Source: Symbiodinium microadriaticum
Taxonomy: Eukaryota > Sar > Dinophyceae > Suessiales > Symbiodiniaceae
Assembly: GCA_001939145.1 (NCBI GenBank)
Contig: LSRX01000716.1
Coordinates: 294,668 to 358,667, forward strand
Length of the DNA: 64,000 nucleotides
Reading direction: 5' to 3'
The notes below the pieces were generated by a model, which saw nothing but the letters and a program-made list of their open reading frames with translations, did not search any database and was not told the origin of the DNA. The stretch's first letter is position 1. Each line of letters begins with the position of its first letter. Position numbers and translations under genes: made by a program. Shown here one piece after another: positions 21,790 to 33,390 of the stretch.

Positions 21790-24700
21790 CGCGCGTGACC
21801 TTCAGTCTCAGTGACAATGGAGCACATCTCGTAGATGGCGGCGAGTGCAGACTGGAGGAGCCGAGCAATCACACTCCTTCATCTCTGGCATCGAATCGGA
21901 TTCCTTCCAATGCATCGGATTCCTCTGATGCTTTACCGCCTCCCCCGAGCCGAAGTGAGGGGATTCCTCTGCCCGGCTCCATGCCACTGGTGTTAGGCGA
22001 GCAAAAACAGTCCGAGAGCAAGCTCGGCAGGCAGACATCGGTGGACAGCAAGGTGTTAAGTGCGCTTTCGTCATCAGGGCAACAGTTGCAGGCGTCCGTG
22101 GACGACAGCCTTGCATCTCAACAGAAGAAGTGGACCAGACAAGTCTCATGGATGGCTGAAAAGTCCAGGAATATCACGCAAGCAGCCTTGGTCTTGGACG
22201 ACGACGATGCCGACGTGCCAAAGTTCCAGGCTCATCAGATCTGGCAGGAGAAAGAGGACGTCGTTTCCTTTCGCAGTTCGCGCAGACCAAGCATCTGCGC
22301 CACGAACCTCTCTTTCCATCCCGTGCGCAAGAGTTCCCGCAGCCCGCTCGTGCTGGAAGGTTGGTCGGCCGTCGCGATTATCATGATCTTCATGGAAGGA
22401 TTCAGGCCAGGCTTGTGTTTGTTTGTTTATGTTTGTCGGGGCTTGGGGTTGCCTCTGTCCGGCCTTGTCCTCTCCTGTCCTGTCCCGTCCTGTCTGTGTT
22501 GCGTGAGCAACAAGCACTGCATGGTAGCTACCTTTGTCTCCAGGATTCCTTTGCTGGCCTTTCCTGGGAATGCTCTCGCTCTGCTGGATTTACTGGTTCT
22601 CACCTTCTGGCTCACCAGCGTTCTGGGCACATTTCTGATGCGACGGGGAGAGCCACGGAGCACGCAGTGGCTCGCATGGCTTTCGCTGGAGACACTCTTT
22701 GCTGCTTCAACTGCATACATACTCGTTGCCAGCATGGTGCCCTTCGCAGTGGTGCTGCGAGGCAAAGCTTGCCCCTTTCGAAGTTCCTTGTACTTAGACC
22801 CCAACCTCAAGCAAAACGAGTGCAGGTCTGCCATTGCTTCGCATTCTGTACATCCAAACGCTGTGGGAGTGCTTGTCTGCTCGGCAACTCTGCACAACCT
22901 GGCAGCAGCGGGCTGTTCAAAGGTAGACATCCGAAGCATTTTGAGAATCCGATTGATGCCCGAGGCATCTCCGACCCTGGATCCAGAGACGCAGCCTGGA
23001 AGCACGCTTTTTTGGAAACTTACTGCCGCTAAGCCTGCACATAAGAACACAAATTGCCGATGTAAGCGCGCCTTATCCCAGTCATGCGTCCTGCTGCGAA
23101 TGGACCGTCTGAACCTCCCACTGTTAGAAAGAGAAGAGTCATATTGAACACATGAATCAAAAAAATACGGGTGAAGCTAGCCAGTGCCAGGTATAAATCT
23201 CTTGTTCAGACGAACGTCATCACAAGTCATCCCCATCTTTCCGGCCTCCTCGTTCGTAGCTTTTCGCGACTTCACGACAAGCTTGTCGCTGGTTACCGCT
23301 ACGTAGTTTAGTTGCCTTCACATCCTCTGTCTGTCAGAAGTGCAGACCCTTAAGCCTCTGAGGCTTGCTGTGATGGCTGGTGCACTCTTGCTCCACATGG
23401 TGACATGCACTTGGTATGCAGTCGGAGATCGTCCTGGCGGATGGGTAGGAGATGAGGGCCTCGAGAGCTTGCCACAATGGGTCCAATATCGCATGGCTGC
23501 AGAGTGGGCACTTTCCCGACTTCCACCTTCAAGAATGTCTGACAATATGTCGCTGAAGACGCAGGAGGAGCGAGGAGTGGCCTTTTTGATGACCACTTTG
23601 GCCATGGCCTTTGCCTCCATTTTCACCTCCATCGTCACGAATGACATCTCCGACATCCGCCGTGCTCACAAAGCGCACAGGGGGTCGCATGTTCAGCTTT
23701 CCAACTACCTTGCGACATATCCGGTACCCTGGGACTTGGAGAAGGAGCTGCAGGCACAGCAAAGTCTTGAGCCGTGGTGCTTGATGTCACGAAAGCTAGC
23801 TCTTTGGAGCTTGCGGGAGTTGTCGCTTACAAATTCCTTCCTAGACTGTTCAGTGGGTGCAACGAAGGCCCGGGGCCTTAAAAAGCTTCAAACCAAACGA
23901 TTTAAGCGTTGAGGGGGGCCCCTAGCAGGACCCCCGGTCCCCCCCCCTTGAAGGCCATGCTTGCAAGCATGCTGTTTGTATTTCGAGTTTCTGTTGTCCA
24001 TAGCCGCTTGTAGAGTTTCGAGTTGTTGCCAATTGTTATTGGTTTCATGTAGAGCGGGAACCTCATAACAGCGTTCAAGAGCGAGACAAGCCGCCACACC
24101 GTTTCAACACTACTGCCTCGTATGGGCGAGCCTGCTGCTTGCGCTTAGCTGCTGTCGCGTAAAAGCAAGCCTTCCCCGTCCTGCTTCTAGCTTTCGTAGC
24201 CCTGCTGTCAAGTAGTTATCCGCAGAACCCCGCAGAACCCGGAATCGACTGCGGCGTCAATATACCGGTCGAGCTGCAAATCTAGTTATCTGGCCAGTGG
24301 GAAGCAGCACGACCTATCCAAGATTCGCGATTCCTCAGAAATTAGAAGCAGGCTGTTTAGGAACTCCGCCGAAAATTTGGACCTAACAGAAAGACTGGGC
24401 TGGACCTCGTTCGAGCTCACCGCGCATGCGGCAGAAACCATGTCAGCAAAACCAATAAAGACCAGCAGCCAGCCCTACAAAATCAAATTACAAACACCAA
24501 GAACACATACCCAAGAAAAGCAAAATCCGAAACTGACAAACAACACCAACAACGTCAAACTCACAAGAGCAAGCAACGTTTTGGAAGTCATCCGGGAATG
24601 CCGTAATCCAGGACCTTTGACCATGACTTTCCGAAGTGTTCTTGATCCTTTTGGTTTTGTTTTCTTGATGTTGTTTCTTGTTGTTGAATACGATTTCTTG

Positions 24701-27700
24701 GTTCCCAGTACTCTTGCTGTGAGCTTCTAAACAACCTAATACTTGTGCTTTCTGGGGTTTGGTGCAACTCTTGAGGGAGTGGATTTTGGAAGCCGGGCGT
24801 CGCCAGTCCTCCTCCGCTGAACAGTTTATTGCTTCCCTCCGCCAGCAAGGACTCCAACTACTGCTCTCCGGCAACATCAGCTCTTTTGCCTCCCGCATGC
24901 GGCCGGCTGCAGGGCCAGCTCCTCGCTACACTCCGCCCTGGGTGGCGGATGCCAGCGGCACTCGTCGGCGCCCTTCCAGTGCACAGGATGTTCTAGACGG
25001 GGCTGTACAGGAATGGGGTCGCCTGCTGCAAGAACCTTCTGTTCCCTGGGATCATGAATCAATCCTGCATTTTGCCACGGACTCTGCCCCTCGTCATGGC
25101 GCCGTACATTTTTCGGCCATCGCGCAAGCATTGGACACACCCTGCTCAACCCGGGTTCATGGCACCTGACGCAGCTCGCGGCAGATAATCTTTCCTTCTC
25201 CTGCAGCTTTCTGCGCGCTGGTAACTGGCTACTCAGCCGTGAAGCTGAAGGGTGGAGGGCCTCCCTGGCGCATCCGTGCCCGGGCACGCCTTTTATGGTG
25301 CTGAGCTGCAACGGCATTCCTGGCGCACAGCTGCCGGCACCCTTGACGCTGTGTCTCCGTCGCTGGGATGCCCCAATTAACGAACTTGTGATACCTTGTG
25401 GCAGGGACGTCACCCCCAGAGCGAGCCGCTCTGGCTGCAAAGTTTCGTGACTCTCGCCCAAGCCCCAGTGGCTGGAAACTCTGCTACCTGGAAGCCTTCC
25501 TCTCCCACCGCCTGGTTGGGCATGTTGCCCCCGGTCTGCAACTCGCCGAGCAGGTGCACTTGCCTAAACCGTCTGGCGGTTGGAGGCCTTTAAACTTTAT
25601 CCATGCTGAAAGAGTCACTCCACGCCATAGAGACGCCAGTCGCCACACGACTCAGCTGCTCCAGGTCCTGCAGGTCGAGCTGACGAGCCGTTCAGTGCGC
25701 TTATCTACGCGATGTCGGCCACTGCGGAGGTCCTTTTTACACAGACATTCTGGTTAGGGGACGCGCAGCGCCACCAGCTTCCCCTCCTGCGTGTACTTGC
25801 GGATTTCGAGAAAATTTTCAACACCCTGCAGCTACCCCTTATCGACGCGCTGCAGCAGGGTAGGGGTTCGGTTAGGGGCTTCCTTGGCTCGGTGCGGCGA
25901 CTCCTCTGGTCCTTGTTCTCTGGCTCCCGGGTCTGCCTTGATACGCGTGTCGGCCTGACGCCGGCCGTTCCGGTTATTCGTGGTATCCCTCAAGGTGCCG
26001 TGTCTTCTCCCGAACTCTCCAAAGCTGCTCAGGACCCTATCCTCCGCCTGCGTGCCGCTGACGGTGCGGCCTACCGAGCGGTTCGATGCCTCCCGGCCGT
26101 CCTAAACAGCTTGTCTCAGGGCAGCCGTGCCACGGGTGTTGGTTATGCATGGTCTAAATTTTCCGCCTATGCGTCAGACTGGGATGCCGCCTTCCCCCTA
26201 CTCGACCCTCGCCTTCGCATAGACGGGGCAACTGTCTCCAGTTGGGACATTTGGCAAGGCGGCGTCCGGGAGTTTATTCTGCCTCGCTCCCCCGAGGATC
26301 AGGTGGACTAGCTCCTCGGCAAACGAGGCACTATGCTGGAGCGTCACAGCCTGGCGGCTGGAGACACGCAGGACAAGCTCGAGGCTGCCAGACGCCGTAT
26401 TTCCAGCAAGTGCTGCTCATGGGACGAAGCTCGAGCAACTACAACCCCTTGGTCGGCCTGCCTGCTCCTGCCTCCCTGCACCGAGAGGACGCTGCCCTTC
26501 ACCGCTTGGTTCATGCCAGTCTAGGAGTCTAGGCACGCGTGTTACGGTTGAGCACGTCAGCCTCTCCGCTCCCCGCTCGGTTGGTGGTCTTGCGCTGCCA
26601 CTTGTCACCGAAACGCTTGTTGCTGCTTCTGCCTCTGACCTCCTCTGCTTGCTCAACGGTACTTCTCAAGCGTCCCTCCTTGCTCGGGACACGCTGCGGC
26701 AAGCTTGCAATTGTGAGCCGACGGAACTGGAGTTTCACAAGGGTCTTGTTGTGAACTCCTTGCAGGTTTTGGCTGGGTACGGTTTGTTTTTGGGTATCTC
26801 CACGGACCGTTTTGTTTGCCGCTTATTGTTGGGCAACTTAACCCCTGCCGCCGGCCAGCCACTCACTTGGCCGTTCCACACGCTATTCTTGTGTTGGTAT
26901 CCTGGCCATGGGAGGGTTTGGTAGCGGCTGGCTTGCCGCCTTCGTCTTGGAGCGACCCCGCCTTGGGCTGAATTGCCCGATCACTCGCCCGTCCCCGCTC
27001 GCCTGTGCAAATGCGGCTCAATCTGCGATTGCCAAGCTGGCGCACTGAATGTGCCCTCTTCCAAACCCCGCCTGCGGACGTGCCGGAGAATTGGCCTCGC
27101 TAACTGCGACCCTCGTTCTGTGTATCTTTTCCCTCCAGCAAAAGCCCCCCCCTCCCGGGGCTCTGAAGAAAGTGCCTTGTTTCAGAGCTGTTTTCCCTTG
27201 CCTGCTCTCTGAAATTCCTTCGGCCAAGTCACTGGCACCTCCTGGTGATTGACCGCAGTGCACTCCTTGGAACCATACGTACTGCAAGCCAGGCAGGCCG
27301 CATCGCATCCTTGCTGTCCCTTGCATTACCGTCGCCTCTACGTGATTTCGAGCAGTGTTGGTGCCTGCATCAAGAACAGTTCCCATCCCTCTGGGACGTT
27401 TCCCTCCCTCTGCATGGCAAACTTCGGTCTTCTGCGAGAATCGCTTACTCCCACCTCGGGGTGGGAGTGGACATATGCAGCCACCAAACTGACACCTGCC
27501 TCCCCTTCGCTGCCTTAGTCTCGGGCAACGAAGTGCAAGACGCTGGCTGTGCAGATGCCCGGAACCTTCCCTGGCCCCCGGATTTTCTCATCCCTAGCGG
27601 GGGTTCCTTTGCGTGGCTCTCCAGAGACTAGAGACTCGTGCATGAACGCTGGCCCGATTCGTGCACGCGTAAGGGCCTGGCAAAGCACGCCTGCCTTCCG

Positions 27701-30206
27701 ATGCTGGACCCCTCACTGATATGTGCAGTGCGCGATTCCCACCTATTGGGCCAAATGGCGCCTTCCTTCTGACCCCGAATGCGTAGACCTTTCGGCCATG
27801 ATCTGCCTGCATCCGTGCCATCGCCGCCGGCGGTGCATGGACGGAACGGCTCCACGCGCGGGCGGAACTACAGAAGCTGGCCCAGGTCTGGTGCGAGCAC
27901 CCAAGCCTCCAATCAGTTTCTGCCCTTTTTTGTGTGCTAGCGGTCCGGGCACCCCCCGTCACGTAAGCCCTGCAATGCAACCCTCGTGGATGCGCTACGG
28001 TGCTTGTTGAACTTGAGCTTTCCAGCCTTTGCCAGCACCAATGCCCTATGTGAGGCAGCTGCCAGCTGGCGGCGTTCTACCGCCCTGCCTCCTGCCCCGC
28101 CCCTACATCATTGCAGCGCTGGCCAATCCTTTCTGATATCGATGGCAGCAGCGCGTCCTCCGCCTCCTCTGAGCTCGGGTTACCGGTGTGTTTTGCCACG
28201 TCAACTGGTCCGTGCAATATGCCGGTTGTCAGTGGAGGAGCTTGAGGCCTTCGAATCTCAGGATGCTGAGAGTTTCGCTACCTTGCACCACGGAGAGCAG
28301 TGAGCTAGACCAGCCGCAGCAGCAAACTGTTCCAGCCAGCACTGCTTGTTTGCCAACACCATGCACTGGGGCTACGCTTCATTCGCGCAGCCTACCTGCA
28401 ACGAGTGGAGGCGTGGGCCAAGCTCGCCGCTGCTTCCATCCCAGCGGCCCCCGCTATAGCTCCTGCATTGCCGGCGCAGGATCCGCCAGGTCAGCTCGAC
28501 TTGGCTTCTTGGCTATCTTCCCCAGATGCCATCCCCCTTGTGCGGGAGTTGCGCTGGGCCTTGCTCCCCCTGTCCGCGGTGCGTCTACGCGCTGCCCACC
28601 CGTGTGGACGCGCTAGCGATAACACCTTCCTAAACGTGCTGCACCAAGCAGGGGTGCCCACTGCTCGCTCGTCCCTCCCGTGCTGGGGTGCTTCTGGCCC
28701 AACCTGGGACCAACTCACTGGTCCCTGGTGTCGCACTCTCTCGGCACCATATGCCACTCCTGTCAGCAGTCCTTGCATTTCCGAGGCCAGTGTCGCTGGA
28801 ACCGAGGGGCCCATGTCGGGTACAGTGTGCAACAGGCCGACCAAGTGCAACTTCGTCCTGATTGTTTCTGGTCCTGGTCCCAAGCACTCGTGGCACCCCC
28901 CGTGCAATACCCTTTGCGTTTTGAAGACTCGGGCCCATTTGACAGAGCTCAGTGACCCTTGGCACTCCGTACGCCCGACGACTGGCGTGAGTCTGTACTC
29001 CGCCTCCCCTCCACACGCCTCCCCTCCACCCCCTCTCTTCCCTCCTCTCCCTGCATCTTGGCCTGCAATATGCTAGACTCCCCCTCTCGAACCTTCCACG
29101 GAGGGCGGCCATGACGTTTTCGGAGCTGCCCTGCGATGTGGTGGGGGAAGAGCGCGCGCGGCTGCAGCTACTGCTGCCTGCCACTTCCACAAACACCAAG
29201 AACACTTACCCCAAGAAAAACAAAATCCGAAACTGACAAAAAACACCAACAACGTCAAAATCACAAGAGCAAGCAATGTTTTGGAAGTCCTCCGGGAATC
29301 CCGTAATCCAGGACTTTTGACCATGACGTTCCGACGTGTTCTTGATCCTTTTGGTTTTTTTGAGATTGTTTCTTGTTGTTTACTACGATTTCTTGGTTCC
29401 CAGTACTTGCTGTGAGCAAAAAATAACCTAATACATGTGCTTTCTGGGGCTTGGTGCTGTTTCATGTGATTTTCTTGGTGGAGTCCATTGGGCATGGTTC
29501 TTGTTCATTGTAGTTTCTTCTGTGATACTTCGGACAGGTCTTGCTTTCGTGAGACAGGCAAGAACACAGCGGACAGGTTGTAGCCCCAAGCCTGTTTTGC
29601 CTGTCATTGCTTGCACAGGCATACCTTCACCGGAACCAGTCCCTTCTTCAGCCGCCGCAGAAGCAAGAAATGGCATCCTTGCTTCCAGCTTTTCTGTACC
29701 GTGAACTGTGCAGAGAAGCGCTTTCGCCGGTCATTGCGAAACACGACTTCTTCTCTGGCCTCCAATCCCGCTATGCTTCCTTCCATATGGACCTTTGCGT
29801 GGAATGCCTCAACGAATGGCACTTAGCCACGGAAGAGATTTTGTTTTCCAATGGCCCACGGTGTCAGAGCATGATGTTCGTCGCCAGTGGGGAGGTGGCC
29901 TACCGCAAGCTCCCCCCGGAATATGCAACTTCACCTGTGAGTGCGCGGAATGAGTTGCTGCAGCATGTCAAAGGAATGAGTCTTGTGGTGCCAACAGCAG
30001 CATCTGCGACGATCGTCGAGGAGAAGCTCGGTTTTGGGGACTGGATGTGTGAGCAGTGCTGCTTGCCTCCATTGATTTCCGGGCTTCCTGATCGCGGCTT
30101 TGCTGCAGTGTGCAATTCGCCCAGGTCTGTGGACGGAGTGGCATTTTCTTGGCAGGGCCGTCTCGACACAAGGAGCACAGGGAACTGGAAGGGGTGGGTG
30201 ATGTAA
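21790..30206 (+). CDS. Cyclic-nucleotide-binding KCNH/CNG-like channel with altered pore
   Basis: Plasma- or organelle-membrane channel of the voltage-gated superfamily. A long, Ser/Pro-rich N-terminal segment (21800-22340) precedes S1 (WSAVAIIMIFMEG, ~22361), S1/S2 (ALALLDLLVLTFWLTSVLG, ~22573) and an S3-like helix (~22690). An exon from 23345 gives S5 (LAVMAGALLLHMVTCTWYAVG), a pore region, S6 (AFLMTTLAMAFASIFTSIVT) and a C-linker ending ELQ at 23756. The filter position reads ALSRLPPSRMSDNMSLKTQE instead of a GYG-type motif. The next exon, from 29621, continues LLQPPQKQEMASLLPAFLYR, then HDFF, VASGEVAYRK (~29881) and EKLGFGDWMCE (~30021), a cyclic-nucleotide-binding fold. The intron 23757-29620 begins GC and contains a retroelement. 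A clear S4 was not found. The 3' end is unresolved beyond 30206. Confidence 0.8.
24491..24775. repeat. Left direct repeat of the retroelement
   Basis: Begins CAAACACCAAGAACAC and ends TTTGGTGC. It aligns along its whole length with 29190-29457, with scattered substitutions and small indels. The RT-like reading frame starts directly after it. Confidence 0.85.
24776..26311 (+). pseudogene. Decayed reverse transcriptase
   Basis: Open segments in several frames. An N-terminal region (24760-25169) contains RYTPPWVADASGTRRRPS. The RT start HLPKPSGGWRPLNF is near 25557. Motif A VLADFEKIFNTLQL has its Asp at 25802. Motif B is RGIPQGAVSSPELSKAAQDP (25979-26038). Downstream comes ATGVGYAWSKFSAYASDWDA. 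The Y/F-x-DD catalytic motif C expected between motif B and that downstream block is absent, and a deletion is the simplest reading. Together with the frame breaks and the stop at 26311, this copy is almost certainly inactive. Confidence 0.75.
26312..29189 (+). pseudogene. 3' part of the retroelement, frames broken
   Basis: GC-rich, pyrimidine-biased DNA with short + strand frames (26649-26924, 27245-27631, 28405-29076) that share the composition of the RT segment. Cys/His clusters occur near 27007-27090 and 28755-28830. I cannot assign an RNase H or endonuclease domain. Confidence 0.45.
29190..29457. repeat. Right direct repeat of the retroelement
   Basis: Second copy of the 24491-24775 repeat, same orientation. 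It ends about 160 bp before the channel's cyclic-nucleotide-binding exon. Confidence 0.85.
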
Positions 30207-33030
30207 CTTTGCCATGCCTTCTCTGGTCTTTCGGCTTCTTCGCTCGTTTGAATGTCGAGATCACATCCGTGGCTTTTAGCTGACAGGGTCAGGTATCCCG
30301 GGCTCACCTGCATTTGTCGTGTCAGCAGAGGCATTGGGAAGGTGGGGTGATTCAGGATCAATCGTTCCAGCCTTTGTTGAGAGCGCAGGTGGGCACGGAT
30401 GGGGTCGATGCGATTCATGAGCGAATACAAATTTTCGCCTGGATGACCCAAAGATTGCTTGACTGAGTTGTCCTTGCTAGAACTAATGTCTTTTTCAGCT
30501 TGCGATTCACGAGTGTGCCCCGAGTGACAGGAGCCACGGTTCTGTGTCTTCCTGACGAGACACTCACGCGACATGCTGGTCTTCACAAAGAGGTGATGGC
30601 CGAACTTCTCATTTACTGCAGGCCTTGAGACATGCTGCCATGTTGCAGTTTGGAGGTTCATGACAGGTAAGCCTGGAACCCGGCTGCCTTGAGTTTCAGG
30701 TGTCAGCTCTGATGATTGTGTGGCATGCAGCATCTGTCTAATTGCACCAGATGTCGTCGTAGCTCATAGAGATCCAGCCTAGAAGCTGGCTCTGTCCGCG
30801 ATCAGCATTTCATCTCGTTATGGCAGTGTTGGCTTTGACAGGATATTCGTCGAAGTCTTGAACGGCGTGGCAGATGACGACTTGACAGATCTCCCTATTT
30901 CCATGGAGGATGTCCGGCGGCGCCCAGTCGGTCCGCCTTGAAGGTGGTCGGAAACGCCCGCTGTGACTCTTACTGGGACCGGAGACCCCGCCCTTTGAAA
31001 CGGAAGTCGCGTAGCTCGGAAGAGCATTAGGGTCAGGGGTGCCGATGCGCGTCGGGGACTGGGGGAAATCCGCCGAACTGATTTGCAGGTTTATGTTTCT
31101 CGTGGCTGTCTGGGTCGATGTTGCCGAAAGCACCATGAAAAGGCTGGCTAGCCCGCCACAGAGGAACTGCTGCATGTCGTAGCCGGGTAAAACTGCCCGT
31201 GCTGTTTTCCAGGCTGTGTCGATAGACGCTATGCCAGACATGTGAGCATCCGTCAAAACTTCCGCAACTGTAGTTAAGAGAAGGGTGGTCTGGCCTTAGA
31301 ATGACGGATTTGGCCAAAACCCTCGAAAGCCACACGATCAACGAAGAGAATTTTCCGTGTGATATGTGGCCGGGCAATAGATACCCCACTATCAGATCGC
31401 TCCATGAGCCACTGTCCAGTCTGGCGGAAGCATCGTTGCTGTGTTGCTGTCGCTACCATCACTACTAATACCACGACTAAAGTAGTAGCAGTAGTAGTAT
31501 ATTACTATTGCAAATAGGACTCCATAATAGGACTATTAAGTATTGCTACTTCTGCTTCACTCGTTGTACTATACCCCACAGACAAATTTTACCAGATACC
31601 TGTAAAGCAATAGGACCTCCCCCAAATCATCCATGACCAGGCCTGAAACAAGAAGTCTTGACAAGCGCTCATGTGATGCTCCATCCCAGTGTGGCAGACT
31701 CAGGGCGCCCCTATGCGGGAGGCCGGCCCCACGGGGACACTCACTCTTTGAATATCATTTCTCAAAACTTCTGGCTAGCCACTGCGAGACGCTACGCAGC
31801 CTCTATTGGGGGCTAACATGTAGATCGTCAAGTGGATATTGCTCTATTGCTCCGCTCTACTGTGCTCGGCTTGACTAGCTGGCTGTATACCCAGGACGAA
31901 GGGTTCATGGTTGTACGTGTTTGCACTCGCTTGAAGCGATGCCGGTAATCTAAAATTGTTGTAAAATTGTCCACGGCTCGACTGTCATAACGTGTTGTCG
32001 CAAGCAACACCATTTTTTCATCCATGGCTTCGATGCCGTCTCTGCCTGAGACGGATTCCTTTCTAGCTGCCCTGGCGAGGGAAGAAAGATGGAGTCCCAA
32101 CAGGAGTCGTCGAACCTGTCAGGAACTGCTGCCTGCGGGGGCAGCGGGGTTGTTCATGGTTGTTCTGAAGTATATAATTAGGTTTCCGGGCCTCTTCTAG
32201 CACGAGACTGTTCTGATTTGGACCCAGGTTCTGCAGAGACAGCTCCCAACTGGCCGAGCCAGCCTACCAAATTATTTTTGAAACAACGACTCAAGAGCAG
32301 CAGTCGCAAAAGGCACCCGACATGCGCTAGTCCTCCTGACAGGATGCCCTGTAGCACAGCTGCAAGACCCGCTATACGCATTGCATGCAGGTGAAGATCA
32401 TTTCTGACGCATCCCTGAATCCGTCGAACGTCATAATTGTGGACGACATGTGCCTGCCTTGGGCATGCTGACACTGCATATTCCTCCTGTCCGGATGCGA
32501 GACGAAGCACAAGCCCTGCCCTGAAAGGTGCAGTAGATGCGTTGAAGCTAAGTCTCCGAGTCTTTGTAGGGATGCCCGTGCTTTGGTAATACGCTCGAAA
32601 GGCAGGACAAGCCACTGAAACTTTGAGTCCTGGTAAGTCTTACGCCAGCATTGGGCCAACAGCATCTGGAGTTGAGTCGCCCGGAGGTGGTGATTGCTTA
32701 GAACCAAGCGACGGCGGTTTGAAAGTGCTAAATCCGAGCGAACGCCTACGGAAGTCGGGGAGTAGCTGTTCTTCACGCTCCGTCAATGCACTGGGTTTTC
32801 ACACGACCGATCCCTTCTCCCTACTGCTTTCGGGTGGATGGTGACAGGAAATTACCAGTAGTAAGTACAGAAGTTGTCTCGACGCCAGAGTAACGCCAAT
32901 GTCGGCATTTAGAGAGCTGTAGTCCTACAGTTGTAGACTGTAGAGGAACCAGTGTCTGCAAAGGACGATCGGACGGTAAGTTCCATTGCGGACGCGAGGG
33001 GCGACTGCACTCCGAGTACTCGCGCATACG

Positions 33031-33160
33031 CTCGAGTATGCTCGAGTATGCTCGGGTATGCTCGAATGCGCTCGAGTACGCTCGAGTACGCTCGAGTATG
33101 CTCGAGTACGCTCGAGTGCGTTCGAGTATGCTCGAGTATGCTCGAGTACGCTCGAGTGTA
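33031..33160. repeat. Decamer tandem array, unit CTCGAGTATG
   Basis: Thirteen head-to-tail 10-bp units with exact spacing and variable third-quarter bases (GTATG, GTACG, GGTATG, AATGCG). Frames on both strands are open and give 10-residue repeats, a consequence of period 10 rather than evidence of a protein. Confidence 0.9.
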
Positions 33161-33249
33161 TGCTCCAATATGCTAGAGTACGCCGGAGTAGCACTACGAT
33201 GCATAGCAGCAGTCTACAGTATCTCATGTACTATAGACTCTATAATAGT

Positions 33250-33390
33250 CGTGCATACCTGCACATACTCGCTCGTACCTATACAATACTCGCGCATGCA
33301 CGTGCATCCTCGCACATACCCGCGCATACCCGCGCAATCCCGCACATACCTGCGCATACTCGCGCATACTCGGGCATACCCGTGCATACT
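33250..33390. repeat. Second decamer array, inverted relative to the first
   Basis: About fourteen 10-bp units of the type CGCGCATACT/CGCGCATACC. The reverse complement, AGTATGCGCG, differs at one base from the rotated first-array unit AGTATGCTCG. The two arrays are therefore an inverted pair around an ~90-bp centre. Confidence 0.85.

Larger units (their letters stand above)
24491..29457 (+). mobile_element. Reverse-transcriptase retroelement with direct terminal repeats
   Basis: About 5 kb bounded by similar direct repeats (24491-24775 and 29190-29457) and lying wholly in the C-linker intron of the channel gene. Interior frames encode a reverse-transcriptase-like protein broken by frameshifts, followed by Cys/His-rich frames (CKCG near 27007; CHSC...C near 28760). 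The RT resembles the LINE-like elements common in dinoflagellates, yet the flanking direct repeats suggest either LTRs or a tandem LINE 3' end. Target-site duplications were not identified. Confidence 0.7.

Noticed and set aside
24488..24898. - strand frame with PEST..IRLF..YWEPRNR, conserved in both terminal repeats
   Set aside because: The similarity is explained by nucleotide identity between the two direct repeats, and both copies are interrupted.
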